DNA of 64,000 bases from Welwitschia mirabilis (GCA_051453625.1 JBOZIK010000001.1:135661669-135725668), one strand, 5' to 3'. Counted from the stretch's first letter, positions 35,361 to 46,927 are shown. Notes: generated by a model from the letters alone, not told the origin. Made by a program: numbers and translations.

Positions 35361-36330
35361 ATGGCCAAGGAAATTTCCAAATTCTCTATAATTTTCAATG
35401 GATCTCAAGATTTTTCATATGGGTCATCCTTGTTGAAGTTCTTATTACAAATTACTGAATGTTGGAATGTGGTAGAAAATAGATTTTTCTCTCCTCAAAA
35501 TTTGAATGTACTAAACTTGAATCACAAGGAAAATGCATTAACAAACATGATGATATGCACTTTAGTCTTAGAAGTAATTGGTGAAACAGTCACTATCAAA
35601 GCATATTAAAGGAGTTTTGGAATAAACTTCAATTAGAAGTCAAAGGTGTAATTCAAAATAGACATATTAGACAAATGAGGTATAGAAAGAAATTTGATGA
35701 TTTTCATATTCAAGAAAATAAATCAGTTAATTATTTTCTTGATAGAATGTACATGAAATTTGGATGAATGTGATTGTGGATTGAGTGGTAGGCAAAAGAT
35801 TGTTGATTCATGTATTTTATAATGACCATAGATAAAGGTAATTCATTGTTACCATTCTTCAAACCAAAGATCCTAATATATACACTATTGATGAGATAAT
35901 TGCTTAATTAAAGACCTTGGAGGACTTCAAAATATGTGACAGCTTAAATGGTAATGCATTCTTAGCTAGAGATTAGCATGCTAGAGGAGGAAGAAACAAA
36001 ATAGGTAAAGTAAGAATAAATTATCAACACCAAGAAGAGCAAGAAATACAAAAGCCTTAGACTTATAGAGGAGGCAATCACAATTTCAAAGGATAATAAA
36101 GAGGAAGAAGTCGAAATTCAAGAGGTAAAAGGCAATTGTAGAAGAAGAGGAAATTTTCTCTTACAATAACTCTTCATCATACGGATAGCCTTCAAGTCAA
36201 AAATAAAATAGCATTTGGTGTACAAATTGTAAAAAATCAGGTCACATTAAAGATAAATGTTGGTGGAAGGTTGGATTTCCTTTCTTATTAATTGATAAAG
36301 GAACATCCATATCACAAGATGATGATCCTT
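35361..36330 (+). pseudogene. Copia gag of E1
   Basis: ATG 35361 opens an 82-codon frame beginning MAKEISKFSIIFNGSQDF, typical of the N-terminal gag region of plant copia. After breaks, a UBN2-like section runs to an intact CCHC knuckle at 36219-36260 (CTNCKKSGHIKDKC followed by WW). A basic, Arg/Gly-rich part (GRRNKIG-like) precedes the knuckle. The start context and the first 80 codons are well kept, but later TAA/TAG codons break it. Confidence 0.82.
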
Positions 36331-36419
36331 TAACTTCTTCATAAGTGCAAAACAATGAAGGAAAAGGCATTGAAATAGGACCTTCAAAATTTTCAACCAT
36401 GGTCACTACAAAACTTGTT

Positions 36420-36660
36420 AACTTTTCCACATAGATTATGAATAGTGATTGCTCCAAGCATATGACACCTCATAAAGACATGTTTCAAATTTGTAGGCCT
36501 ATGGATTTAGGTTCCATTAAAGTAAGAGATGATGCATTCATTAAAGTTCAAGGCGTTGGTAAAGTTAAACTCAAATTAAATGATGGAATATACATTAATG
36601 TGGATGATATTTTTTATGTTTCAAAGTTTTCCAATTCTATTCTTTCTGTTGGATAAATGG
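36420..36660 (+). pseudogene. Copia protease of E1
   Basis: The frame at 36438 reads MNSDCSKHMTPHKDMF, where LDSGCSRHMT is usual. Asp is Asn (36441-36443) and Gly is Asp, so the active site is destroyed. IKVQGVGKVKLKL and ISVDDIFYVSKFSNSILSVG-like sequence follow in order. A TAA ends the frame at 36654. Confidence 0.85.
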
Positions 36661-36829
36661 TATGAAAAGGAAACAAAATTTTGTTTGATGAGGTTATTCA
36701 CATAATTAGAGATAATCAAAGAGTTACATATAATATCCAAACTTTGCCAAATTAGATTTATGCATTACATGCCTTAGGTGGACAACAAGCATATGAAAGA
36801 TCAGAATTAATTCCTATGTCTATTTTGAT

Positions 36830-37480
36830 TAAATATTATTCAATTTTATGGCATATGAGGTTAATCCATTATACATACCAAAACATTATGAAGATAACAA
36901 AAGAGAAAAGTGTATTGGGACTCAAATGCTCCTCCATCCCAAATGAAATATGTAAAACATAAATTAAAGAAAAAGAAAAGGCAAGTTCTCATAATATTTC
37001 AATGGAAAAGAAGACAAAACCATTGGAGTTAGTTTACATGGATCTTATTAGACTAATACAAGCTTCTACATTCAGAGGCTCTAGGCATTTTATGATTGTT
37101 GTAGATGATTATTCAAGATATGCTTGGTCTTAAGGATTTCTCCACTTTCAAATATTTCACAAAAGAAAAAAAAAGTTGAAAATTAGTGGGATACAAAATC
37201 AAAGTAATTAGGAGTGATAAAGGTAGTGAATTCATGAATGAAGAATTTGTTTAATTTTGTAATAAACATGACATTCAAAAGAACACCACATGTGCCTACT
37301 CTTCTCAATCTAATGGCATTGTGGAAAGGAAAAATGGAATAATTCAAAAAGTAATAAGATATTTACTACTTCAATTCAAGTTGTCAAATATATATTAGGG
37401 TAAGGTTGCTACTACAACAACTTATCTTTTTAATAGAGTTTTTACATTAACCAACCAAGTTAAGACATGTTATGAGCTAA
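36830..37480 (+). pseudogene. Copia GAG-pre-integrase and integrase of E1
   Basis: LWHMRLIHYTYQNIM marks the GAG-pre-integrase region near 36850. The core shows ELVYMDLIRLIQ (Asp 37041-37043), HFMIVVDDYSRYAW, IRSDKGSEF (Asp 37216-37218) and YSSQSNGIVERKNG (Glu 37324-37326). The second Asp and the Glu are in one frame with exactly 35 residues between them, the canonical D35E spacing. A frame shift separates them from the first Asp, and a TAA lies between them. Confidence 0.87.
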
Positions 37481-37899
37481 GTTTCAAGGTAAGACATGTT
37501 ATGAGCTAATTTTCAAAAGGGTACTAGTGTTATCTCATTTGAAAATATTTGGCTACATATGTTGGGTTCATATTCCAAATCAATTGACATCAAAGTTAGA
37601 TGCAATAAGCAAAAAATCCATTTTTATCAGTTACATTATTAAGTCATATGCATAACATTATTTTCAGTGATCAGTCATAAATATTTCATTTTAAGAGATG
37701 TAAATTTTGATATGTCCAAGTTTGAGCTTGGACACTTCATAAATGAAGAAAATAATGCACAACCAAAATTTATTTTTACTAAACCACAAATTTCATTAAA
37801 ATTATTAAGGGATCATTTACTAATTTAAATGCTTGATCAAAATTTTAATAGAATATTTATAATAAATTAGGTGAACTATACTTATGTTTTTTATTTAGA

Positions 37900-38440
37900 C
37901 TTAACAAATAAGCCAAATTTTATTGATGAAGCAATTGCATATCTAATTTGGAAATATGTAATGGACAAAGAAATGATAGATGCTATGAAGAATGACACAT
38001 GGGAGATAGTTAAAAGGCCAAAATATAAGAAGATAATTGATTTAAAATGGAGTTAGAAAACAAAATTGGATGAAAATTATAGTGTCAAGAGTTATAAGGC
38101 AAGGCTAAAGGATACAAACAAAAGAAATGTATTGGTTATGGAAAAAATATTTTCACCAATAGAAAGATTTGAAATAATCAAATTAATGATTTCTTTGGCT
38201 ATACATGGTGGGCACAAGCTACATCAAATGAATATAAGTAGTGCATTATTAAATGGATACCTAAAACAGAAAGTGTACATTTTCCAACTTGAAGGATATA
38301 TTATTAAAAGAGAAGAGCATAAGGTTTGTAGGTTGAAAAATGCCTTATATGGATTAAAGCAAGCTCTAAGGCCTTAGTTTAAGAGAATCAATGATCATCT
38401 TATTAAACAGAGTTATAAATCATGCATTTTAAAGCTAAAA
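37900..38440 (+). pseudogene. Copia reverse transcriptase of E1, truncated
   Basis: Blocks in order are EMIDAMKNDTWEIVKRP and IIDLKWS (to 38056), then YSVKSYKARLKD, KIFSPIERFEIIKLMISLA, HQMNISSALLNGYL and VCRLKNALYGLKQALRP (to 38377). In HQMN the first catalytic Asp of RVT_2 is Asn (38231-38233). Homology stops near 38440, before the YVDD box. Confidence 0.88.
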
Positions 38441-38499
38441 TTATATTTTAAGCATTTTAGAGTTGATCACTATATTGCATCCTTACTAGCTATTCATGC

Positions 38500-38945
38500 T
38501 TTCTCTATTGTATGTTACCTTTGTTTTCCCTATGTGATGCCTTTTCCTACTGATGAGTATCAATTTTCGATTTGTTGTGTTTACCTGTTATGAAGGCTAT
38601 GTGTTTGTTATACACTCTGAAACACTGCTCCCTTGTTTCTTCTTCTATAGTACAATTCTTTTTTTTTTTATTTTTATTTTTTTAAATAATGCTACTCTCT
38701 TTCCACTGTGCTTTCATCATTGTTATTTTCCCTGCATTTTGTTCAAGAGTTATTCCTTATAATGCTTTCAGTCATGTCTTATTTAGCACCTCAATTTTTA
38801 GTGCGCTACATCCATTTCCTGCCATCTTTCTCCTCTATTATCCTCTATACCATCACACCCTTCAATGTCATCACTATTTCATGAATAACTATCATTGCTT
38901 TTCAAGCGTCTCCTAGTTTAAGCATTTCTACTAAGAGATGGCACA
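38500..38945 (+). repeat. Dispersed repeat shared with 59970-60260
   Basis: Shared landmarks are 'TTTAGTGCGCTACATCC/TTTCAGTGCACTGCATTC', 'TTTCCTGCCATCTTTCTCC/TTTCCCGTCATCTTTCTTC', 'TTTTCAAGCGTCTCC/TTTTCAAGCACCTCC' and 'GATGGCA/GACGGCA'. Open frames in both copies are pyrimidine-rich and not conserved in length, so I regard it as non-coding. Confidence 0.75.
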
Positions 38946-38948
38946 AAT

Positions 38949-40450
38949 TGTTAAATTATATTTTGTCAATTAATGTTAAAATAATGTTTTCTATGTAGCA
39001 AATTTTGTGTATCATATGAAAAATATGTTAATCACTTGTAGGTTTAAAGATGAAGCTAAAACTGTTAAATTTTAATCACTAGAATTCTATCAAGTTCATT
39101 TACCCTCTCGAGGGGTTAACTAGACTTTCAAGGGGTTGACTGCACCTAAAGCAGACACTCAGAAATGAACTAAATCTAAAGGGATCAATCAGATTTTTGA
39201 TGAGGTCAACCAAACCTGTAACCTTGAGAGCCAGTATACTTGAACTAAATGATAAGGGGTCAACCAAGCCTATAATGGGTCGACTGGAATTGTGAACCTA
39301 AGAATAGTACTCCTAAATCGATTGTTAAGGGGTCAACCGGACCTTTGAAGCGGTTAACTGAACTTGAGCCCTATGCAACTGATAGTTTTGAACCAGTCAT
39401 TATGGTTACATCTAAAATGGTTGACTAAACTTGATGTAGAAAATTGAAAATATCTTTATCAAGACTAGCGAGCGATAAGACATAATGGCGGGTGACTGAA
39501 TTTAGGTCAACCAGAGCCTAAGGGGTCAACCAGAAATGGATCCGTAAGAAACTAGAATGACTGAAAATTTTACTTGGGTCACTTATGTAAGTCACAGCAC
39601 CAAATGAAGTCAACCAGACTTTTGAGGGTCGACCAACCAGAACAGAACTAAAATTTTCTATGTATTTTGTATCCATTAATGTATCCATTAGATAGTCATT
39701 TTCTAGTCATTTACAGTCATTAAAAGTGCATTTTCAAATGTAATAAACCTTAAAAGCCTTTTAATATAAATAACCAAGAGATAGATGACTAAAGAATATT
39801 TTTGGACTCATATAAAAGTATTGAAATCTTGTGATATTTACTATTGAATCTTGGCATTTGTACTTATCACTAAGGAAGATCTATCATCTGTGTTATCTAT
39901 ATATTCAAGATCAGATCTAATGCTTTATCTGTTGTACATCTACAAGAAAAGAGCTCCATCAAATCTACTGTATAAAGAATGAATGATATCTGTGCATCTT
40001 AGCGTCATTACATTACTATTTTATATTGTAAAAGTTTGAGACTTAGGTTGCAAAATTCCATTTAAAGGTTAAGATTAAGCCTATAAAAGTCTATTCAAAG
40101 GTTGAAACTAAGCCTAAAAAGTCCATTTGTAAAGGTTACAGGTGAACTTGAAATACCTGATAGAGTAATAAAATCCAGATCAAGCTTACTAATAAGCTAA
40201 TTATTGAGAGTGGAATAGGGGGTTTCCCAAACCACTATAAATCTTACATGCATCTATTTGGTATTTTGTGATTTCAATTAATTCATTTTTTTAAATACTG
40301 TTAGCTTTTCTTTACATGCATGAAGTTATTTAGCAAAGTATTTTGAGCAAGCATTTGATGTATCCTTAGATCATTTAGTTTATTTTGTTTAAATTTTTAA
40401 AGAACCTATTCACTCCCCTTCCCACCCCCCCAGGGTTCTTGATCCTTTGA
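38949..40450 (+). repeat. 5' LTR of element D
   Basis: Starts TGTTAAATTATATTTTGTC and ends GATCCTTTGA. It contains about 14 copies of a GGTCAACC/GGTCGACT-type motif between 39104 and 39640, a TATAAATA box at 39765-39772 and a C-rich tract near the end. Alignable along its length with 45335-46927. Confidence 0.88.
39765..39772 (+). promoter_or_regulatory. LTR TATA box (5' LTR of D)
   Basis: TATAAATA, conserved at the same place in the 3' LTR (46247-46254). It is the likely core promoter of the element. Confidence 0.65.
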
Positions 40451-40465
40451 ATTAGTATCAGAGCT
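40451..40465 (+). other. Primer-binding site of element D
   Basis: ATTAGTATCAGAGCT, one transition away from the TTGGTATCAGAGC initiator-tRNA-Met site of copia elements, directly after the LTR. Confidence 0.85.
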
Positions 40466-40515
40466 ATGTTAAGTATTCTTTAGATTTTAACCGATCTAGA
40501 CTTTAGAACCCTATA

Positions 40516-42560
40516 ATGAGTAATCCATCTGATGGGTTTTTCACTAGTCATCNNNNNNNNNNNNNNNNNNNNNNNNNNNNNNNNNNNNNNNNNNNNNNNN
40601 NNNNNNNNNNNNNNNNNNNNNNNNNNNNNNNNNNNNNNNNNNNNNNNNNNNNNNNNNNNNNNNNNNNNNNNNNNNNNNNNNNNNNNNNNNNNNNNNNNNN
40701 NNNNNNNNNNNNNNNNNNNNNNNNNNNNNNNNNNNNNNNNNNNNNNNNNNNNNNNNNNNNNNNNNNNNNNNNNNNNNNNNNNNNNNNNNNNNNNNNNNNN
40801 NNNNNNNNNNNNNNNNNNNNNNNNNNNNNNNNNNNNNNNNNNNNNNNNNNNNNNNNNNNNNNNNNNNNNNNNNNNNNNNNNNNNNNNNNNNNNNNNNNNN
40901 NNNNNNNNNNNNNNNNNNNNNNNNNNNNNNNNNNNNNNNNNNNNNNNNNNNNNNNNNNNNNNNNNNNNNNNNNNNNNNNNNNNNNNNNNNNNNNNNNNNN
41001 NNNNNNNNNNNNNNNNNNNNNNNNNNNNNNNNNNNNNNNNNNNNNNNNNNNNNNNNNNNNNNNNNNNNNNNNNNNNNNNNNNNNNNNNNNNNNNNNNNNN
41101 NNNNNNNNNNNNNNNNNNNNNNNNNNNNNNNNNNNNNNNNNNNNNNNNNNNNNNNNNNNNNNNNNNNNNNNNNNNNNNNNNNNNNNNNNNNNNNNNNNNA
41201 TAGTTTTTCTTAGATTTTTAGATGCTGATATAGAAGAAGTTATATATAAAGGTTATTCTGTGCCTATGTTAACAAAAGCAAATGTCAACAGTAATACAAC
41301 CTTAGTTCCTAAAACCTGAGTTCAATGGACCACCACTAATAAAACCAAAGTTACTACAGTGCTCATGCTCTTAATGTAATATTTTGTTTAGTCTATGGAA
41401 ATGAATTTAAGTGTATAGTAAATTGTAATCATGCTAAAGAGGCTTGGGATATTCTTAAGGTATCACACGTAGAAACTTCAACTGTAAAGCAAGCAAAACT
41501 TCAAATGCTTATTTCTAAATTTGAAGACATTTATATAGATGAAGAGGAGATCTTTTAGGAGTTCTTTGTGAGACTTACTAATATCGTAAGCTCTATAGTA
41601 AGCCTTCGAGAATTCTTGGATAAAGAAAAGGTGGTGAGAAAAGTATTGAGATCTCTATTAAAGAGATTTAAACCAAAGTTCATAACCATCGAAGAGAGCA
41701 TGAACATAAATGCAATGGTAATGGAAGAACTACAAGGTAATTTACAAACCTATGAACTTAAATTTGCTAAAGATAAGAAGAAAGGTATTACCTTAAAATG
41801 TGTAAAGAAAGAATACAAATCTAAAAGATCAGATAAGAACTTAGATAATGATGAAGTGGCTCTCCTAGCCAAAAGATTTAGAAAGTTTTTACATAAGAAG
41901 AAAAAGGAAGGTAAGTTAAGTGAAAACTTAAAAAAAAGTTATCTAAAATAGAGAAAGGAGAAAGAAAATGGTAAAGGAATCCAATGATACTTATATAAAG
42001 GATTTGATCATATGACAAATAAGTGTTCCAACATAAAAATAGATGATAGGAAAATAAGGAATTCTCTTTTATTACAACTTGGAACAATGAAGATGATGAT
42101 AACGATTTTTTAGGTTAAGAGTTAAACAGAGATAGAAGATTATCTTTTATGGTGATTGTGCCTTTTCACAAAAACCTACCTAGCACATCAGAGCTTAATG
42201 ACTTGGATATGGTTAATGAAGAAGAGAATGAGTTAGAGGATATATGTTAGAAGTGATATGATGAATGTGAAAAGCTAGGTAAAAGGATAAATGATTTGAA
42301 CAAAGTAGTAAAGACTCTTATCAAAGAGAAGGAGGAAATGGAAATGAAGTACAATTTGCTAAAATCTGACAATATCAATCTATTATCAGAAGTAAAAGAT
42401 CTGATAATACTAGTCTATTATCATAGGTAAAAGATCTATTTTTCTTTGTAAATAAATTTTCTAATAGTTCTTCTAAGTTAGAACAAATGCTTGAAGTATG
42501 GAAACCTATTGGAGACAAATCAGATATCGGATTTATTTTACAAACTCCACAAGAATAAGT
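40516..42560 (+). pseudogene. Copia gag of element D (partly in gap)
   Basis: A start MSNPSDGFF at 40516 runs into a 647-N gap. After it come EEVIYKGYSVPM, then in other frames FKCIVNCNHAKEAWDIL and the UBN2 part. The longest clean frame is 41568-41951 with RKVLRSLLKRFKPKFITIEE and VMEELQGNLQTYE. The zinc knuckle near 41985-42030 has lost its first two Cys (a stop and Tyr) while GFDHMTNKC remains. A coiled-coil-like section follows (CEKLGKRINDLNKVVKTL, about 42260-42360), as in many plant copia gags. Confidence 0.85.
40553..41199. other. Assembly gap (647 N)
   Basis: Hides the N-terminal part of the element D gag. Long 'open frames' over it are only runs of unknown residues. Confidence 0.99.
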
Positions 42561-42719
42561 AAACAAGCAATGTATGTATACTTCTAAAGTTTCATGTAAT
42601 TTTTATAGTAAAATTAGCATTCAAAGATATTTTGAAATATTAGAAACTTAATGCTTTTCTTAGATTCTATAAATTATTTACCATTTACATTCATTCCTAA
42701 AAGAAATGTACCACATATA

Positions 42720-43150
42720 TTTAGCAAGACTAAGTGGGTAAGAGATAATAATCTCAAAAGTCTTCTAATACAAATAGCTCTCAGAGGAACAAATGCAAAA
42801 AGTTAGTACCTAAATAGTGGATGCTTAAGACATATGATGGGAAAAAGATCAAACTTTCAAACCTAAAAAGTATTGATGGGGGAGATGACATTTGTCATTT
42901 TTTGAACACAATGAAAAGGCAAAGATAGAAGGTATAGGATTAATCAAAGGAGGCAAGTTACCTAAACTTAATAATGTATTTTATATGAATAGTTTAAAAT
43001 ATAACTTATTAAGTATTCATAAATTATGTGATAAAGGTCACAGAATAATATTTAAAATATCGAAATGTGAAATTGTGGATGTGAAAATAAATGTTATTAT
43101 TCTTATTATAAATTAAGTAGATAATATTTATAGAATAGATACTTGTTTGA
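42720..43150 (+). pseudogene. Copia protease and start of GAG-pre-integrase, element D
   Basis: LNSGCLRHMMGKRSNF (42810-42857) is the protease active site with Asn for Asp (42813-42815). KAKIEGIGLIKGGKL, NNVFYMNSLKYNLLSIHKLCD and IIFKISKCEIVD follow, then NIYRIDTCLND, where the GAG-pre-integrase region starts. Copia homology stops at about 43150-43240. Confidence 0.87.
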
Positions 43151-43239
43151 ATGATTAGTTATAGTATATGAACTACAACATGGAAAATAGAAACTTTAGC
43201 TTAAATTTTGATAAAACTGAATGTTTTCTGGAAAATTCT

Positions 43240-43683
43240 AAAGTAACACCCCATTTCTGTAATTTACTTATCAATCATAAAAGTGAATTGTTGGTTAACT
43301 TGTCATTTCTAGCTAATTGCAGGGAGGTCGACTGGATTCATAATTTCGTCAATTGGATATGGTCGGTTGACCAACTTAAAAGCCTGGTCATCTAGACCCC
43401 TTCCTATACTATAGACTTGCGTCTTGATGGATTGACTGGAACCTCGACTGGTTGATCAGACCTAATGGATCATAGTAAAAAGTACCATCAATAAACCCAA
43501 TTTATTTCTCAAAATCATCCTATTTCACCTTGTATATAAATGAGAGGCCCCTAAATCAATTTCATTATGTTCAAGCCTTTTCTATCTCTCAGTTCTAGAG
43601 TTTTTTTTACTTCTAAATCTAGATCTTTGCTCTCAAATCTAGTGTCTTTTTTTTTTAGTTTCCTTGCCTCTAGGGTCTTAAAA
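43240..43683 (+). other. Junction and leader upstream of the PF20167-like frame
   Basis: GTAACACCCCATTTCTGTAA near 43242 resembles the first bases of many plant gypsy LTRs. A patch with GGTCGACTGG-type motifs (43325-43470) resembles those in the D LTRs, and GTATATAAATGAGAGGCCCC near 43551 could be a TATA box with leader. This segment may be the 5' part of whatever brought the following frame. The boundaries are inference. Confidence 0.4.
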
Positions 43684-44728
43684 ATGGCTTAATCTCATTA
43701 ATAAAGAGAGTTAAAAAAGCTCCATTAAGATATCTTGCCTTTTTTTACCATGGGATGTTTGAGGAAGACATTGACAAGTTTTTATAGGAATTCAAAAAAA
43801 TCCTATTTGTCAAGAATAGTTTGTGGTAACCTTAGAGTTAGAGAGCTTAGAAAAGTTATTCAGCTCCTAAGAAATCAAGATCTTGATTATTTTCTATATA
43901 TTTCTGGCTCAGCTTATCTATTTATTACTCTCATTTTTTATTACAATGCATCTTATGATCGTGATTTAGGAACCCTTAAAATCTTTGTTTTGGGAAAGCA
44001 ACTAAGAGTTATCACAAATCTCATATCTGATCTAACTAATCTTCCTAGAGGTAATTGTGAAGAGTTTTGGCATCTTCAAGACATCATGAAAGATAAGCCT
44101 GTAGTAACCAGGAAGATCTATGATAAGATTCACTCTTGAAAACACATCATTTACACTTCTTTGTTAACATCCAAGTATCACTTTCTTCATTTAATTTTTA
44201 CTTATAATTTTCTGCCTATAGTGGGGCACCGTGATGAGGCCTTTAGCTACAGAGCATATCTAATGTATTTGATAGGGACAGAGCATTCTATTGATGCTCC
44301 TGCCATTATACTAAAAAATATGGTATTTCAGTTGGAGTATTACAAAACTAGGGCCTTACCCTACTCTATACTTATCACAAATTTGTGTTTTCATTTTCAT
44401 ATAATCTTGCATCTGAAACTTAAAATCTTCCAACTTGTGGCACTTATTGGGTGTGCAAATTTATCTTGCATGCATATATTTGCCCCTTTTAAGAAGTCCT
44501 CAAAGTCACCCTCTCCAAAGGAAGTCTCTCCTGATAAAACTCTTTCATACCTTAGAGAGATTGATTCTCGCATCAGACATATCAAGGAAGCACTCATAGT
44601 AGCTGGCTATGACATTACTAACACTTCAGTAGAGGCCACGAGCTTAGCATGCATGGGATGAGATGAAGAATAAGAAGATTCATAAGACAATTCTAAAGAA
44701 GAAGAAGAGGAGAAAGAGGAATCTGATT
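43684..44728 (+). pseudogene. PF20167-like 'putative plant transposon protein' frame within element D
   Basis: The pieces 43735-44139 and 44161-44661 are in the same frame, separated only by a TGA at 44137, and an ATG at 43684 is also in frame. Blocks are YLFITLIFYYNASYDRDLGT, VLGKQLRVITNLISDLTNLP, LPIVGHRDEAFSYRAYLMYL, IDAPAIILKNM and LPYSILITNLCFHF. The order and the GHRDE...LPY..L signature fit PF20167. After a TGA at 44657 the frame continues through two TAA codons into an acidic tail (KEEEEEKEESD) ending at TAG 44726-44728. REIDSRIRHIKEALI suggests a short coiled coil. The protein has no known biochemical role. A frame shift near 43750 is possible. Confidence 0.65.
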
Positions 44729-45322
44729 AGAACCTTGATTATGTTTTGCTTATGTGCGTTTTTATTTTTTCCTTTGTCATTGATGTCAAAAGGGAAAGAA
44801 TTGGTTGTTTGTTGTTGTTTGTTTACTTATGCTTTCAAATGTATCATGCTCTTAATGAGCGCTTTTATTTTGTAATATTTGCATATGTTTAATGAAATCA
44901 ACATGCACTTAGTTCTATGTTCCAAATTGTTTTTAATTAGTATCTCAAATTATTTTGTGTTTGTGCAAATCATATGAGCTTAACATTTTTCAAATGATAA
45001 ATATTAAAGTTTCAAATGGTTATTTCATAAATTTAAATGTTGATGTTTAATATTGAAAATAAAATCTAAAAAGTATCAATGATCAATATGTTAAATAATT
45101 TTAGTGATCACATTGTGTTTTCCATAAAATTTATGTTCTTAACTCTCTGAGTATGTATCTTAAAAGTGTTCTTATTATTAGCACAAAATTTTACTATTCA
45201 AAATGTCTTAAATTGGTCTCAAAAGATGTAATATTTTGTAAAGAATAATAGGCATTTTATGAGGGGGAGTTTTTCTAAGTTCTAAATATTTTTATAACTA
45301 AGTATTATTTGCCATCAATGTT
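44729..45322 (+). other. Non-coding segment before the 3' LTR of D
   Basis: AT-rich. It includes GATGTCAAAAGGGAAAGA (about 44785), a purine-rich phrase often seen downstream of this gene type, and a second purine tract TATGAGGGGGAG near 45257. No coding sequence recognised. Confidence 0.5.
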
Positions 45323-45334
45323 AAAGAGGGAGAT
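45323..45334 (+). other. Polypurine tract of element D
   Basis: AAAGAGGGAGAT directly before the LTR start TGTTAGATTATG. Confidence 0.8.
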
Positions 45335-46927
45335 TGTTAGATTATGTTTTACCAATTGATGTTAAACTAATGTTTTATGTATAAAAAATTTTATATATCA
45401 TGTATAGAAGGTGTTAATTACTTGCAGGTTTAAAGATAAAGCCAAAACCATCGAATTCTAATTACTAAAACCTTGCAAGTTTATTTACCCTCTTGAGGGA
45501 TCGACCAGGCTTTTAAGGAGCCAACCGCACCTAAACTAGATACTAAGAAATAAACTGAATCTAGAGGGGTCAACCAGATTTTTTATAGGATCGACTAAAC
45601 CTATAACCTTAAGAGCCAGTATCCCTAAACTAAATGATAAGAGGTCAATTGGACCTATGATGAGGTCAACCAAATCTATAAACCTAAGAATAGTACTCTT
45701 AAACCAATTGTTAAGGGGTTAATCAAATCTTTAAAGAGGTTGAATGAACCTAAGCATTGTGCAATTGATACTTTTGATCCAATCATCATGGGATTGATCA
45801 TACATCTGAATGGATTGATCAGACCTAATGTATAAAATTAAAANNNNNNNNNNNNNNNNNNNNNNNNNNNNNNNNNNNNNNNNNNNNNNNNNNNNNNNNN
45901 NNNNNNNNNNNNNNNNNNNNNNNNNNNNNNNNNNNNNNNNNNNTAAAAAGATCTTTATCAAGACTAGCAGGCAATTGGACATAATGGCAGATGATCAGAT
46001 TGGGGTCAACCAGAGGGGTCGACTGGATGTGAAGCCATAAGAAACTAGGATGATCGAAACTTTCAATCAGGCAACCTATGTAAGTCATGGCACCAAATGG
46101 GATCGACTAAACTTTTGAGGGATCAACTGGTCGGAATATAACTAAAATTTTTTATCCATTTTGTATCTATTATGTAACTGTTAGATAGTTATTTATAACC
46201 ATTAGAAGTTCATTTTCAAATGTAATATACCCTAAAAGCCTTCCAATATAAATAGCTAAGAGATAGATAACTAAAAAATTCTTTTTGAACTCATAAAAAA
46301 GTATTAAACTCTTGTGATATTCACTGTTGAATAATTGTATTTGTACTTCTAATCAAGGAATATCTATCATCTATATTATCGATACATTCAAGGTTAGATC
46401 TAGTGCTTTATCTATTATACATCTAAAGGAAAAGAGCTCCATTAAATCTACTATATCAAGAATGAGTGATATTTGTGCATCTTGGCATCATTGCAGCACT
46501 ATTTTACATTGTGAAAGGTTGAGATTTAGCCTGCAAAAGTCCATTTAAAGGTTGAGATTAAGCCTAGAAAAGTTTATTCAAAGGTTGAAACTAAGCCTGA
46601 AAAGTCTATTTGTAAAGGTTATAGGTAAACCTGAAATACCTAGTAGAGTAACAAGGATCTGGATCAAGCTTGTTGATAAGCTGATCATCGAGAGTGGAGT
46701 AAGGGTTTCCTAAATAACTATAAATCTTACGTGCATTTATTTGGTATTTTATGCTTTTATTTAGTTCATTTCTTTAAATACTATTATCTTTTCTTTACAT
46801 GCATGAAGTTATTTAGTAAAGTACTTTGAGAAAGCATTTAATATATTATTAGATTGTTTAGTTTATTTTATTTAAATTTTTAAAGAACCTATTCACTCCC
46901 ATTCCTCTAGGATTCTTGATTCTTTCA
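45335..46927 (+). repeat. 3' LTR of element D
   Basis: Partner of 38949-40450. Starts TGTTAGATTATGTTTTACC and ends TTGATTCTTTCA. A 100-N gap (45844-45943) sits where the other LTR is continuous, so the true LTR is about 1.5 kb. The GGTCAACC-type motif cluster (45490-46130) and TATAAATA (46247-46254) are conserved. Confidence 0.88.
46247..46254 (+). promoter_or_regulatory. LTR TATA box (3' LTR of D)
   Basis: TATAAATA at the position equivalent to 39765 in the other LTR. Confidence 0.6.

Larger units (their letters stand above)
34304..38440 (+). mobile_element. Truncated copia element E1
   Basis: Plus-strand order is LTR, primer site, gag, protease, integrase, RT, the order of Ty1/copia. It ends inside RT at about 38440 with no RNase H, polypurine tract or 3' LTR; unrelated repeat sequence follows. 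A sister copy begins near 61930. Multiple stops and frame shifts. Confidence 0.85.
38949..46927 (+). mobile_element. Copia element D with foreign open frame in place of pol
   Basis: LTRs at 38949-40450 and 45335-46927, primer site at 40451, gag and protease remnants, then a block (about 43240-45320) holding a PF20167-like frame instead of integrase and RT, then a polypurine tract and the 3' LTR. The five bases outside the two ends (CAAAT, TAGAT) do not match, so no clear target duplication remains. Two gaps (40553-41199, 45844-45943) lie inside. Confidence 0.85.

Noticed and set aside
40516-41319. Long plus-strand open frames (267 and 223 codons)
   Set aside because: Nearly all of their length is the 647-N gap; only a short gag start and a short gag piece are real sequence.
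44397-44597. Minus-strand 66-codon frame
   Set aside because: Antisense shadow of the PF20167-like frame, which has recognisable conserved blocks on the plus strand.
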